Source of the DNA: an uncultured Gilliamella sp.
GTDB taxonomy: Bacteria > Pseudomonadota > Gammaproteobacteria > Enterobacterales > Enterobacteriaceae
Reading direction: 5' to 3'
DNA: 16,301 nucleotides
Assembly (NCBI GenBank): GCA_945291235.1
Contig: CALYQY010000052.1
Coordinates: 1 to 16,301, forward strand
Part shown: positions 1 through 6,628 of the stretch, piece after piece
Layout: each line of letters opens with the position of its first letter
How positions within the stretch are numbered: position 1 is the first letter of the stretch
Position numbers and translations under genes: made by a program
Notes under the pieces: model-generated
What the model was told of the DNA's origin: nothing
The model's database searches: none
What the model saw: the letters and a program-made list of their open reading frames with translations, nothing else

Positions 1-71
1 CCTCTCACACTACACCCATAATAATGAGGTAGCGAAGTATACGCTTTTATGCAAAGATTCTCAAGTATTAT

Positions 72-93
72 CTTATTTTATGCGAAAAATAAG
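72..93. repeat. Small inverted repeat upstream of the lysR-type gene
   Basis: Perfect 8-bp arms (CTTATTTT / AAAATAAG) flank a 6-nt loop. The repeat lies about 100 bp before the LysR start, where a regulator could bind, but it is AT-only in its arms apart from one C/G pair and could be chance. No gene is visible in 1-191. Confidence 0.3.
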
Positions 94-127
94 TAGCGAC
101 AAGGTAAATTTAAATAATCGACAAATA

Positions 128-155
128 TTGTGTAAATCTAAAATTCTCCTATACT
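128..155 (+). promoter_or_regulatory. Possible sigma-70 promoter of the LysR-type gene
   Basis: A TATACT -10 hexamer (150-155, 5 of 6 to consensus) lies 16 bp after a weak TTGTGT -35 (128-133). Transcription would start near 162, about 30 nt before the start codon at 192. The -35 is poor, so this is a weak call. Confidence 0.35.
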
Positions 156-191
156 GTCTTGGGCACAGATCAGTTAAGAGAGTTTGATGAC

Positions 192-1091
192 ATGAATCTA
201 AAACAATTAAAGTACTTTCAGGTACTGGCTAAAACACAACATTACACATCAACATCAGAATATTTCTCCATTAGCCAACCTAGTTTAAGTCATTCAATTT
301 CAGAACTTGAAAAAGAAGTAGGAATCAAACTGTTTCAAAAACGAGGGCGCAATGTCGAACTGACAAAAGAGGGTAAGCAGTATCTAACTTATGTAGAACA
401 AGCTTTAAGCGCCTTGTCAGAAGGTGAACAATTTGTTAGAGAGCTAACCAGCGTTTCGCATGGGCATATCGGGCTAGCTTTCATCTATTCTATAAGTACC
501 AATTACATGCCAAAAATCATTAAAGCTTTCTTAGATCAACCGGACAATAAAAATATTACTTTCTCATTTTATGAAGGAATGTCACAAAATATTATTGAAG
601 GGTTGAAAGCAAAAAAATATGAAATTGCGATCTGTTCCCGTTTGCAAGATGAACCCGATGTTCATTTTCAAAAATTAACTAAACAAGAACTGGTGTTTAT
701 AATTTCTAACGATCACCCGTTATCGAAACGTAAAAAACTCGATTTAAAAGATCTGATTAACGAACCGCTAATCTTATTTACCGAAAGAAGTGGAATGAAA
801 AATGTCGTTGATGAGATGTTATATAAAACAGGGGTAAAACCCAATATAGCTTGTCGAGTAGAAACCGAAGGTGCCATGATGGGATTAGTTTCAATCAATT
901 ATGGTATCGGTATTATGCCAAGAGTGTTGATACCTGAAGAGTTTAACGTAACGCTGGTGCCGATGAGTAAAAACTATCAAAAAAGAGATATCTTTATTGC
1001 CACCATGGAAAACAGACCACTTTTGCCTGCGGCACAAAAATTTTACCACTTTTTAATCGAACATAGCGATGATGCAATCTTTGGCCGGTGA
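192..1091 (+). CDS. LysR-family transcriptional regulator
   Basis: A 299-aa LysR-type regulator. Residues about 3-62 form the winged helix-turn-helix, with the family pattern LKQLKYF followed by SQPSLSHSISELE and a wing ending LTKEGK. Residues about 90-295 form the periplasmic-binding-protein-like effector domain. ATG 192 is chosen because it begins the canonical LTTR N-terminus and has a purine-rich AGAGAG site upstream; an in-frame TTG at 159 would add 11 unconserved residues. The gene is co-directional with, and 288 bp before, a shikimate/quinate dehydrogenase, with a 34-bp inverted repeat in the gap. LysR proteins such as QuiR control shikimate/quinate use in some Firmicutes, so a role sensing shikimate or quinate is inferred from context only. 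The effector cannot be read from the sequence. Confidence 0.9.
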   Translation: MNLKQLKYFQVLAKTQHYTSTSEYFSISQPSLSHSISELEKEVGIKLFQKRGRNVELTKEGKQYLTYVEQALSALSEGEQFVRELTSVSHGHIGLAFIYSISTNYMPKIIKAFLDQPDNKNITFSFYEGMSQNIIEGLKAKKYEIAICSRLQDEPDVHFQKLTKQELVFIISNDHPLSKRKKLDLKDLINEPLILFTERSGMKNVVDEMLYKTGVKPNIACRVETEGAMMGLVSINYGIGIMPRVLIPEEFNVTLVPMSKNYQKRDIFIATMENRPLLPAAQKFYHFLIEHSDDAIFGR

Positions 1092-1124
1092 TAGCCAATA
1101 ATTAACAATATTGCAGGTAGCATC

Positions 1125-1167
1125 AAATCAGATTGATTTTATTTGGCACAAATGCCAAATAGAATCA
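1125..1167. repeat. Large inverted repeat between the LysR gene and the dehydrogenase gene
   Basis: Two 15-bp arms (1134-1148, TGATTTTATTTGGCA; 1153-1167) match at 14 of 15 positions and flank CAAA; the core ATTTGGCA/TGCCAAAT is perfect. The left arm also takes part in a smaller overlapping palindrome (1125-1130 with 1134-1139), so two hairpins would compete in RNA. No T-run follows on either strand, so it is not an ordinary terminator. A LysR operator or a stem protecting the lysR mRNA 3' end is more likely. Confidence 0.6.
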
Positions 1168-1326
1168 GGCTACGATCATCGCCTTGCAAGTCAGAAAATT
1201 TTCAGTCAATAAGTCGGAATAATTATTTTTTATATATTAAACATATTGTTATAAAACAAAACATTAACTGTATCTATAAATTAAGAAAAAATGATTTAAT
1301 TTTATAATAAATATGCTTTAATACTC

Positions 1327-1356
1327 TTGATAAAGATTTTATTTATTCGCTTTAAT
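1327..1356 (+). promoter_or_regulatory. Possible promoter of the dehydrogenase gene
   Basis: TTGATA (1327-1332) and TTTAAT (1351-1356) each match consensus at 5 of 6 positions, separated by 18 bp. Transcription would start near 1363, just before the AAGGAG site at 1369. A perfect TATAAT also occurs at 1303-1308 with a weaker -35, so the true promoter is uncertain in this very AT-rich gap. Confidence 0.3.
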
Positions 1357-1379
1357 TTTCTAACTTTCAAGGAGATTAT

Positions 1380-2210
1380 ATGAGCCAGTTCACGCCATAT
1401 AGCATATACGGCATTATCGGTTATCCTTTAGGGCATAGTATGAGCCCACTAATTCATACGACATCATTTCAAGATTATGGCATTCCAGCAGTTTTAGTCC
1501 CATTTCCTACCCCACCAGAAGAAATTGCAACTCTGTTTAAATCGGTCAGATTACTTAATATAAGGGGATTATGTGTCACCATTCCACATAAGCAAACAAT
1601 TATCCCTTATTTAGATGAAGTAACTGAACATGTAAAAAAAGCTGGGGCAGCAAACTTAGTTTATTGGGATGGCGATAAGCTTTGTGGTGATAACACAGAT
1701 ATTGTTGGCTTTATGCAGCCCCTTGAACAGAAAAAGTTACCACCAGAGTATAAAAAAGTTTTATTACTTGGTGCCGGTGGCGCAGCGCGTGCCGCTGTGG
1801 TTGGATTGCATGATCTAGGCTATACCGATATCACTGTTACCGATATTGTAACCGATCTACCAGAAGCTTTAGCCAAAGAGTTCAACCTCAAGGTTGTTGC
1901 CTGGGAAGATCGTCATAAAGTTGAAGCACAAATTATTATTAACTCAACGCCGCTAGGAATGAAAGGTAAATTTGAAGATCAAACACCTTACGAACAAGAT
2001 TGGTTTAAAGGCAAAGGTGTGGCTTATGATATTGTCTACACCCCTTATAATACAAAATTCCGACAAGCAGCAGAAAAAGCTGGCTGGGACTCGATATCAG
2101 GGCGTGAAATGTTTATAGGTCAAGCAAATGCGCAATTTAAAATTTGGACAGGAAAAGACCTTTCTGAAAAAGCCAAACAAGCGGTCATCGATGCTTTAGC
2201 TGAAAAATAG
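1380..2210 (+). CDS. Shikimate/quinate dehydrogenase (AroE/YdiB family)
   Basis: A 276-aa cytosolic dehydrogenase that interconverts shikimate and 3-dehydroshikimate, and possibly quinate and 3-dehydroquinate. Visible substrate-site residues are S20/S22 (GHSMSP), catalytic K71 (VTIPHK), N92, catalytic D107 (GDNTD) and Q248. The Rossmann glycine loop is GAGGAA at 131-136. At the end of beta-2, where E. coli AroE has Asn-Arg-Thr and a second Arg that hold the NADP 2'-phosphate, this protein has D155, I156 and L160. In known NAD-dependent quinate/shikimate dehydrogenases an Asp in this region contacts the adenosine ribose, so NAD preference is inferred. The AAGGAG site at 1369 fixes the start. 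The neighbours (LysR, YdiL-like, AroL, two YdiM/YdiN-type MFS) suggest an accessory, possibly catabolic copy rather than the housekeeping aroE. Confidence 0.9.
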   Translation: MSQFTPYSIYGIIGYPLGHSMSPLIHTTSFQDYGIPAVLVPFPTPPEEIATLFKSVRLLNIRGLCVTIPHKQTIIPYLDEVTEHVKKAGAANLVYWDGDKLCGDNTDIVGFMQPLEQKKLPPEYKKVLLLGAGGAARAAVVGLHDLGYTDITVTDIVTDLPEALAKEFNLKVVAWEDRHKVEAQIIINSTPLGMKGKFEDQTPYEQDWFKGKGVAYDIVYTPYNTKFRQAAEKAGWDSISGREMFIGQANAQFKIWTGKDLSEKAKQAVIDALAEK

Positions 2211-2221
2211 ATCAAAAAAGT

Positions 2222-2250
2222 ATGCATCAAACCGCATTTGTTTGGTGCAT
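2222..2250. repeat. Hairpin between the dehydrogenase and ydiL genes
   Basis: An 11-bp stem including one G-U pair (left arm 2222-2232, right arm 2240-2250) with a 7-nt loop lies 11 bp after the dehydrogenase stop. On the + strand it is followed by AATAATAAA rather than a T-run, so it is a poor intrinsic terminator. It may stabilise or process mRNA, or serve as a binding site for the YdiL-like protein encoded 109 bp downstream. Confidence 0.5.
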
Positions 2251-2358
2251 CAATAATAAATTTATACACTTCACTCTAGGTGTTTAGTTCAACTATTGAA
2301 AAATAAATAGGGTGTTAGCGAGTTGTATAAATGAAAAATGTTATCAAAAGGAGTCATT

Positions 2359-2712
2359 ATGACCAATTTAGAATTACAGGCATATCGTCGTTTTCTGATG
2401 TTAAAAGTGCCAGAGGCAAGTGAATATATTGGTAAAACGGATGCTAGCACATGGCATGAATGGGAAAACGGTTCAATACCTGTGCCGGAATCGGTGGCAA
2501 ATGCCATGCAAGAACTGAAAAAATTGCGAAGTGACAAAATCAATATCATCATTAATAGCATTAATGATCGCGTCGGTAGCAATACGATTCGTTATTTTAT
2601 GACTTATGCCGAGTTTAAAAAGGTCAATCCCGATCTTGACGTTATTCAATGGCGATTGCACCAATCCATAGCCACTGAGCTCTATTTTCGTGGCTTAGAA
2701 AAGCTGTGCTAA
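2359..2712 (+). CDS. ydiL: YdiL-like helix-turn-helix protein (Aca2/YdiL family)
   Basis: A 117-aa protein similar to E. coli YdiL from end to end. The shared signature is an N-terminal ELQAYR segment, a WHEWENG recognition-helix region (about residues 33-40), an RVGSNTIRYF segment, and a C-terminus ending LEKLC where YdiL ends LERLC. The fold is a small lambda-repressor-type HTH plus a dimerisation part; the related Aca2 proteins repress anti-CRISPR operons. The start at ATG 2359 follows a strong AAAAGGAG; an in-frame ATG 21 bp upstream would lie before that site. In E. coli ydiL also adjoins ydiM, ydiN and ydiB, so the locus association is conserved. The target and ligand are unknown; no anti-CRISPR gene is visible here. 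Confidence 0.85.
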   Translation: MTNLELQAYRRFLMLKVPEASEYIGKTDASTWHEWENGSIPVPESVANAMQELKKLRSDKINIIINSINDRVGSNTIRYFMTYAEFKKVNPDLDVIQWRLHQSIATELYFRGLEKLC

Positions 2713-2755
2713 TTGGCAACCATAATAGGATATAGCAGATTATAAAAATCAACGA

Positions 2756-2773
2756 TGTAAACTTTAGTTTACA
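2756..2773. promoter_or_regulatory. TyrR box (strong) upstream of aroL
   Basis: TGTAAA-CTTTAG-TTTACA matches the TyrR consensus TGTAAA-N6-TTTACA at all 12 defined positions. E. coli aroL is TyrR-regulated through several boxes, so site and gene agree. The centre lies about 160 bp before the aroL start. Confidence 0.85.
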
Positions 2774-2840
2774 AAATTGAGCATTTCATTTTGTGATTAA
2801 TTTAAATAAATTCATAACGTTAAATATTTATCAAATAAAA

Positions 2841-2858
2841 TGTAAAATAAATGTTGCA
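2841..2858. promoter_or_regulatory. Second, weak TyrR box upstream of aroL
   Basis: TGTAAA-ATAAAT-GTTGCA matches 10 of 12 defined positions and keeps the invariant G and C separated by 14 bp. Its centre is 85 bp (about eight helical turns) from the strong box, which suits cooperative binding of a strong and a weak box. AT-richness makes a chance match possible. Confidence 0.5.
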
Positions 2859-2924
2859 AAATGGCAAGTGAATCACTAGCATAGTTAGCATATTGTGAGA
2901 TCTGTATATCTAAAAGGACACAAA

Positions 2925-3437
2925 ATGAATAATACAATTTTTTTAGTTGGTGCAAGAGCCGCAGGCAAAACCACGATGGGAAAGATGTTAGCCAACAAGT
3001 TAGCGTATTCTTTTATTGATACAGATTGTCATCTACTTGAAACCACACAAAAAACCGTTGCTGAAATAGTTGAAAAAGAGGGTTGGGAAGGCTTTCGTGC
3101 AAGAGAGAGCCAAGTACTTGTTGATACAACAAAGCCCAATCGTGTTATTGCAACTGGCGGGGGAATGGTACTGGCTGATCATAATCGAGATTTTATGAAA
3201 GAAAATGGCATTGTGATTTTTCTTTCTGCGCCAGCTGCAACGCTAGCGGCTCGTTTAATGAAAGACCCAAATGTTGCCCAGCGCCCCTCTTTGACAGGTT
3301 TATCGATTGTTGATGAAATGGAAAAAGTATTAGCTGACCGCTTACCACTCTATCATGATGCAGCACATCATGTTATCAATGTCGATCAGGATGAAAGTCA
3401 GATTCTCGCTCAAATATTAACAGTATTACAAAATTAA
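2925..3437 (+). CDS. aroL: Shikimate kinase II (AroL type)
   Basis: A 170-aa P-loop kinase that phosphorylates shikimate to shikimate-3-phosphate with ATP, a step of the chorismate pathway. Visible features are the Walker A GARAAGKT (9-16), the magnesium/shikimate DTD (32-34), R58 in FRARE, the GGG loop (78-80), lid R120 (RPSL) and R139 near the adenine. TVAEIVE, GFRARE and VIATGGG match E. coli AroL rather than AroK. E. coli AroL has 174 aa. ATG 2925 is chosen because an AGGA site lies just upstream and the protein then starts like AroL; a GTG at 2895 would add ten residues. The gene has its own TyrR-boxed upstream region and a terminator after it, so it is probably a separate transcript from the dehydrogenase and ydiL genes. 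Confidence 0.93.
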   Translation: MNNTIFLVGARAAGKTTMGKMLANKLAYSFIDTDCHLLETTQKTVAEIVEKEGWEGFRARESQVLVDTTKPNRVIATGGGMVLADHNRDFMKENGIVIFLSAPAATLAARLMKDPNVAQRPSLTGLSIVDEMEKVLADRLPLYHDAAHHVINVDQDESQILAQILTVLQN

Positions 3438-3469
3438 TATTAATCATCATTCTTATCATGATCATTATT

Positions 3470-3500
3470 AAAAATGCCGCCTAAACGTGGTATTTTTTTT
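3470..3500 (+). terminator. Rho-independent terminator after aroL
   Basis: An 11-bp stem with two G-U pairs (left arm 3470-3480 ending TGCCGC, loop CTAAAC, right arm from 3487 starting GTGGTA) runs into eight T residues at 3493-3500. It starts 33 bp after the aroL stop. The rest of the 294-bp gap to the next gene is AT-rich with no firm promoter; a CRP half-site-like TGTGA lies at 3616. Confidence 0.85.
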
Positions 3501-3731
3501 GATAATAAAAAAGAATAGATTTTACTAATCTTATAAAATAATTTTATGTATAAGAATAATTCTTGCGCAAAAACATGCTATTTTTTTTATAAATAGTTTA
3601 AAATCTATAAATAAATGTGACGCAGGTTAAATTTTAGCAATAAATTTGTACTTATCGCTTTCAGATTAATATTGATACTTGTATATTGAATGTAGTTAAA
3701 GTTTTCAATTTTAAAATATGGAGTATTACCA

Positions 3732-4931
3732 ATGGATAATCGAAAGGTCAATTCATATGGAATTGTCGGTTCAATTTATGCTAATTATATTATTCAAAGT
3801 ATTGCGCTGATAGTAATAATGCAATTCTCCCTAGATCTGTTTACCCAACTCAATGCCGATCTTGTTGATCTTGGCTATATCGCTTCCGGTATTGGAATTG
3901 GTAAGATAGGTCTAATGTTTATTGGCGGGTTATTATCAGATAAATTTGGGCGAAAACTGTTTATCTTATTAGGTATGAGTTGCTATGCCATTTTCTTTAT
4001 CGGCATGACTTTTTGTACTAATATTCATGTCGCCTTTTGTTTAGCTATTGCAGTCGGTGCCGGAAACTCATTTTTAGATACCGGTTCAATGCCGGCATTA
4101 ACGGAATGTTTTCCTAATTCGGCAGGCTCAGCAAGCGTACTGATTAAAGCATTTATCTCAATTGGTTCTTTAGTCCTTCCTTTTATTGTCACATTTTTTC
4201 ATTCCAATCACATATGGTATGGCTGGGCATTTTGGGGTTTCACTTTTTATCTCTTAATTAATTGCTTATTAATACTCCCGCAAAAATTTCCGCATAAAGA
4301 CACCGCTATCAAAGGGAGTAAAGGTTCAGGGGACTATTTTAAAGCTACGCCTCGATTTGAAATTGAAGGCATTTTATTAACGCTGATGGGATTTACCACC
4401 ACAGCAACTTTCGTTGTTATCTTACAGTGGTTACCCACTATCGCAATGAAAAGCGTAAATATGTCTGATGATGACGCCAACCTGCTGATTAGCTGTTACA
4501 GTACGGCTTCGATCATTTCGGTTTTTGCAACAGCATTTATCGTAAAACGATTCTTAAAACCGATCTTTTGTATCATTATATTGCCGGCGCTATCTGCCAT
4601 TGTTCTGATTTTATTTTATTTCAATATTTCACCATTAATGTGCCTTATTGCCGCTATCGGCATGGGCTTTACTGCTGCTGGTGGCGTATTGCAACTCACA
4701 CTGGTTGTGATGCAGCAAATGTTCCCAACCCGTAAAGGATTAGCGGTCGGTTGTATGTACACCTTTAGTGGACTGACTTTCGTTGTTATACCACGTATTG
4801 TACCGAAACTGGCAATGACTAACGTTAGTTACGCAATTTTGCTCGACTTTTTTATCGCTATGTTAAGTGTCATTTTAGGATCGATTGTTTTTTATCGGTT
4901 TAAAAAAGTTATTGATATCAACAAAATATAA
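3732..4931 (+). CDS. MFS transporter, YdiM/YdiN-like (first copy)
   Basis: A 399-aa inner-membrane major facilitator with about 12 hydrophobic segments. MFS motif A reads GGLLSDKFGRK at 65-75, followed by a signature helix with GAGNSFLDTGSMPALTECFP, which mirrors E. coli YdiN (ANSALDTGGYPALMECFP). The C-terminal half has GFTAAGGVLQL, also found in the next gene and close to the YdiN version. GGAG at 3720 supports ATG 3732. The E. coli homologues adjoin the quinate/shikimate dehydrogenase gene ydiB, and here the dehydrogenase and aroL lie upstream, so uptake of shikimate, quinate or a related cyclic acid is plausible. The substrate is not shown by the sequence. It probably arose by duplication together with the next gene. 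Confidence 0.88.
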   Translation: MDNRKVNSYGIVGSIYANYIIQSIALIVIMQFSLDLFTQLNADLVDLGYIASGIGIGKIGLMFIGGLLSDKFGRKLFILLGMSCYAIFFIGMTFCTNIHVAFCLAIAVGAGNSFLDTGSMPALTECFPNSAGSASVLIKAFISIGSLVLPFIVTFFHSNHIWYGWAFWGFTFYLLINCLLILPQKFPHKDTAIKGSKGSGDYFKATPRFEIEGILLTLMGFTTTATFVVILQWLPTIAMKSVNMSDDDANLLISCYSTASIISVFATAFIVKRFLKPIFCIIILPALSAIVLILFYFNISPLMCLIAAIGMGFTAAGGVLQLTLVVMQQMFPTRKGLAVGCMYTFSGLTFVVIPRIVPKLAMTNVSYAILLDFFIAMLSVILGSIVFYRFKKVIDINKI

Positions 4932-4962
4932 ATCGCAAAAAGAGACAAAATTACAAAATACT

Positions 4963-4996
4963 CGCCTACTTTTGTAATAAAAACTCAGGCGTTTTT
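4963..4996 (+). terminator. Possible attenuator-like terminator between the two MFS genes
   Basis: CGCCT (4963-4967) pairs with AGGCG (4987-4991), followed by five T residues; an inner TTTT/AAAA pair helps. A perfect 9-bp inverted repeat, ATTACAAAA (4950-4958) with TTTTGTAAT (4970-4978), overlaps it and would hold CGCCT in its loop, so the two folds exclude each other. The stem is short, so the terminator is weak. It may reduce read-through from the first transporter into the second. Confidence 0.45.
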
Positions 4997-5022
4997 ACAT
5001 AATTTATATAGGAAGTAAATAG

Positions 5023-6303
5023 ATGAAGAATAAATATTTAGGCACAGCGGTTTGTATGTATATGAACTATTTTGTGCATGGAATGGGCGCAATCATTCTT
5101 GGTTTAAATATTGACTATTTAGCCGCGCAATTTAATCCGCAAGTAGCGTATCTGTTTAATATCGCTAAAGATGCACTCACGCCCGATCAGCTGAGCCAAA
5201 TTGGTGAGGCAAAACAGAGTGTTTACAACGTGATGATGGGATTAGGTGTTGGTCGTTTACTCGTGTTATTTGTCATGGGAACATTATCAGATAAGTATGG
5301 ACGTAAACCATTTATTGCCTTAGGTGGATTATTTTATATTGGCTTCTTGCTTGGCATTTTATTTAGCCCTAACGCTGATATTGCGTTCTTGTTTGCCGTA
5401 TTAGGCGGTATTGCCAACTCAACACTTGATGCAGGTACATACCCGGCATTAATGGAATCATTCCCGAAATCACCGGGATCGGCTTCTATTCTCACTAAAG
5501 CGGCGATTGCCGCTGGTCAATCGGTTTTACCGTTAATTATGGGGATTATTATGGCAAGTCAGGGGTATTATGGTTGGTCATTTATCTTCTGCTGTGTTGT
5601 TCTGGCTTTAAATGCGCTAATCGTGCTTAAAATGCCATTCCCTAACCATAAAATTACCCCAGAAGAGGAAGTAAAAGACTTGCAAACCATTGAAAAAAAT
5701 CCTGCAACATTGAAACAGAATTCAAATAGAATGATCGAAGGAATCTGTTTTATTGTCATTGGTTTTACCTCAACGGCAACATTTTATTTAGTCTCTTCTT
5801 GTTTGAAAGATTTTTCACAAACGGTTGCAGATATGGATGCCGCAGGTGCCGTTAAAGCTTTTTCTGCGTATGGTATCGGTACACTTGCTAGCGTCTTTTT
5901 AACATCAATTTTAGTTAAAAGCTTAATTAGACCTGTTTATATTGTGGTGCTCTATCCGTTACTGTCTACCTTTATGCTGATCGCCCTGTATTCTTATCCG
6001 ACCCCAATGATGTGTATTGTCGGCGGGTTTGTGCTTGGATTTACCGCAGCAGGCGGCGTATTACAATTGGCACTCACCACTATGGCGGAGTTTTTCCCGT
6101 CCGGTAAAGGTAAAGTATTGGGTATTTTCTTTACCTCTTCAAGCTTTGCCACCATGGTTATTCCATTTATAATCGGCTGGGTATCAACGATGTATGGTTT
6201 GCGTTACGTTATGCTTACTGATGCCTTCTTTGCCGGTTTAGGAACGGTAATGGCGCTGATTGTGCTGATGCGTTATCGTAAAACTTTTAATGTGACAAAA
6301 TAA
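5023..6303 (+). CDS. MFS transporter, YdiM/YdiN-like (second copy)
   Basis: A 426-aa inner-membrane major facilitator, clearly a paralogue of the preceding gene. The N-terminus (YMNYFVHGMG, 13-22) matches E. coli YdiM (YFNYLVHGMG) closely. Motif A is GTLSDKYGRK (86-95), and NSTLDAGTYPALMESFPKSPGSA also follows the YdiM/YdiN pattern. Compared with the first copy it carries about 23 extra polar residues between the first two membrane segments (roughly 37-66), on the periplasmic side by standard MFS topology. GGAAG at 5011-5015 precedes ATG 5023. The gap to the first copy is 91 bp and a strong terminator follows. A substrate related to shikimate or quinate is inferred from the neighbourhood; the extra loop may give it different specificity. 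Confidence 0.88.
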   Translation: MKNKYLGTAVCMYMNYFVHGMGAIILGLNIDYLAAQFNPQVAYLFNIAKDALTPDQLSQIGEAKQSVYNVMMGLGVGRLLVLFVMGTLSDKYGRKPFIALGGLFYIGFLLGILFSPNADIAFLFAVLGGIANSTLDAGTYPALMESFPKSPGSASILTKAAIAAGQSVLPLIMGIIMASQGYYGWSFIFCCVVLALNALIVLKMPFPNHKITPEEEVKDLQTIEKNPATLKQNSNRMIEGICFIVIGFTSTATFYLVSSCLKDFSQTVADMDAAGAVKAFSAYGIGTLASVFLTSILVKSLIRPVYIVVLYPLLSTFMLIALYSYPTPMMCIVGGFVLGFTAAGGVLQLALTTMAEFFPSGKGKVLGIFFTSSSFATMVIPFIIGWVSTMYGLRYVMLTDAFFAGLGTVMALIVLMRYRKTFNVTK

Positions 6304-6403
6304 GCAAAATATTCACGCTGAAATAGGGGTGACAGAGAATTGTATTTAGTTGATCATAACTATATTTGCCACCACTATTTAAAATAATTTCTATTATCTC
6401 AAT

Positions 6404-6436
6404 AAAAAAGCACACCACAAAAAAGGTGTGCTTTTT
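6404..6436 (+). terminator. Rho-independent terminator after the second MFS gene
   Basis: AAAAAAGCACACC pairs with GGTGTGCTTTTT around an ACAAAAAA loop. The A-run and T-run make it potentially bidirectional. It closes the shikimate/quinate block about 100 bp after the stop; the rest of the 325-bp gap before argA holds the ARG boxes and no gene. Confidence 0.88.
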
Positions 6437-6577
6437 AACTATTGGTAATGTAACCTTATTTCACCTTTAAACATTATCCAGCCTGAACTTTGCCGAATTT
6501 CATCGCCCTTTGCTACCGCTAAGTTAGCAATGAATATTGTCTATATTTTAACAAATATTACTTGCTAATCCGCTAAA

Positions 6578-6595
6578 AATAAATAAAAATACACA
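6578..6595. promoter_or_regulatory. ARG box 1 (ArgR operator) upstream of argA
   Basis: This 18-mer matches the ARG-box consensus wnTGAATwwwwATTCAnw at all but two defined positions (G to A and T to A). It is exactly 3 bp from box 2, the canonical spacing for ArgR hexamer operators. Confidence 0.75.
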
Positions 6596-6598
6596 AAA

Positions 6599-6616
6599 TC
6601 TGAATAAATATTCATT
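6599..6616. promoter_or_regulatory. ARG box 2 (ArgR operator) upstream of argA
   Basis: The core TGAATAAATATTCA (6601-6614) matches the E. coli ARG-box consensus at every defined position. It ends 12 bp before the argA start codon, so bound ArgR would block the promoter or leader. This implies arginine repression of the first arginine biosynthesis step. Confidence 0.92.
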
Positions 6617-6628
6617 TTGGTGGTTGTA

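Noticed and set aside
2177..2185. ACAAGCGGT, the Actinobacillus pleuropneumoniae-type DNA uptake signal; a Haemophilus-type AAGTGCGGT also occurs at 15952-15960
   Set aside because: I noticed one copy of each, both inside coding sequence. Pasteurellaceae genomes carry one about every 1-2 kb, so this density does not support an uptake-signal genome.
2359..2712. Anti-CRISPR operon suggested by the Aca2-like protein
   Set aside because: The protein matches chromosomal YdiL throughout and sits in a ydi-type neighbourhood. There is no small anti-CRISPR candidate, prophage gene or CRISPR array nearby.
3616..3631. CRP site before the first MFS gene
   Set aside because: Only the TGTGA half is present; the second half does not match and no matching -10 could be placed.
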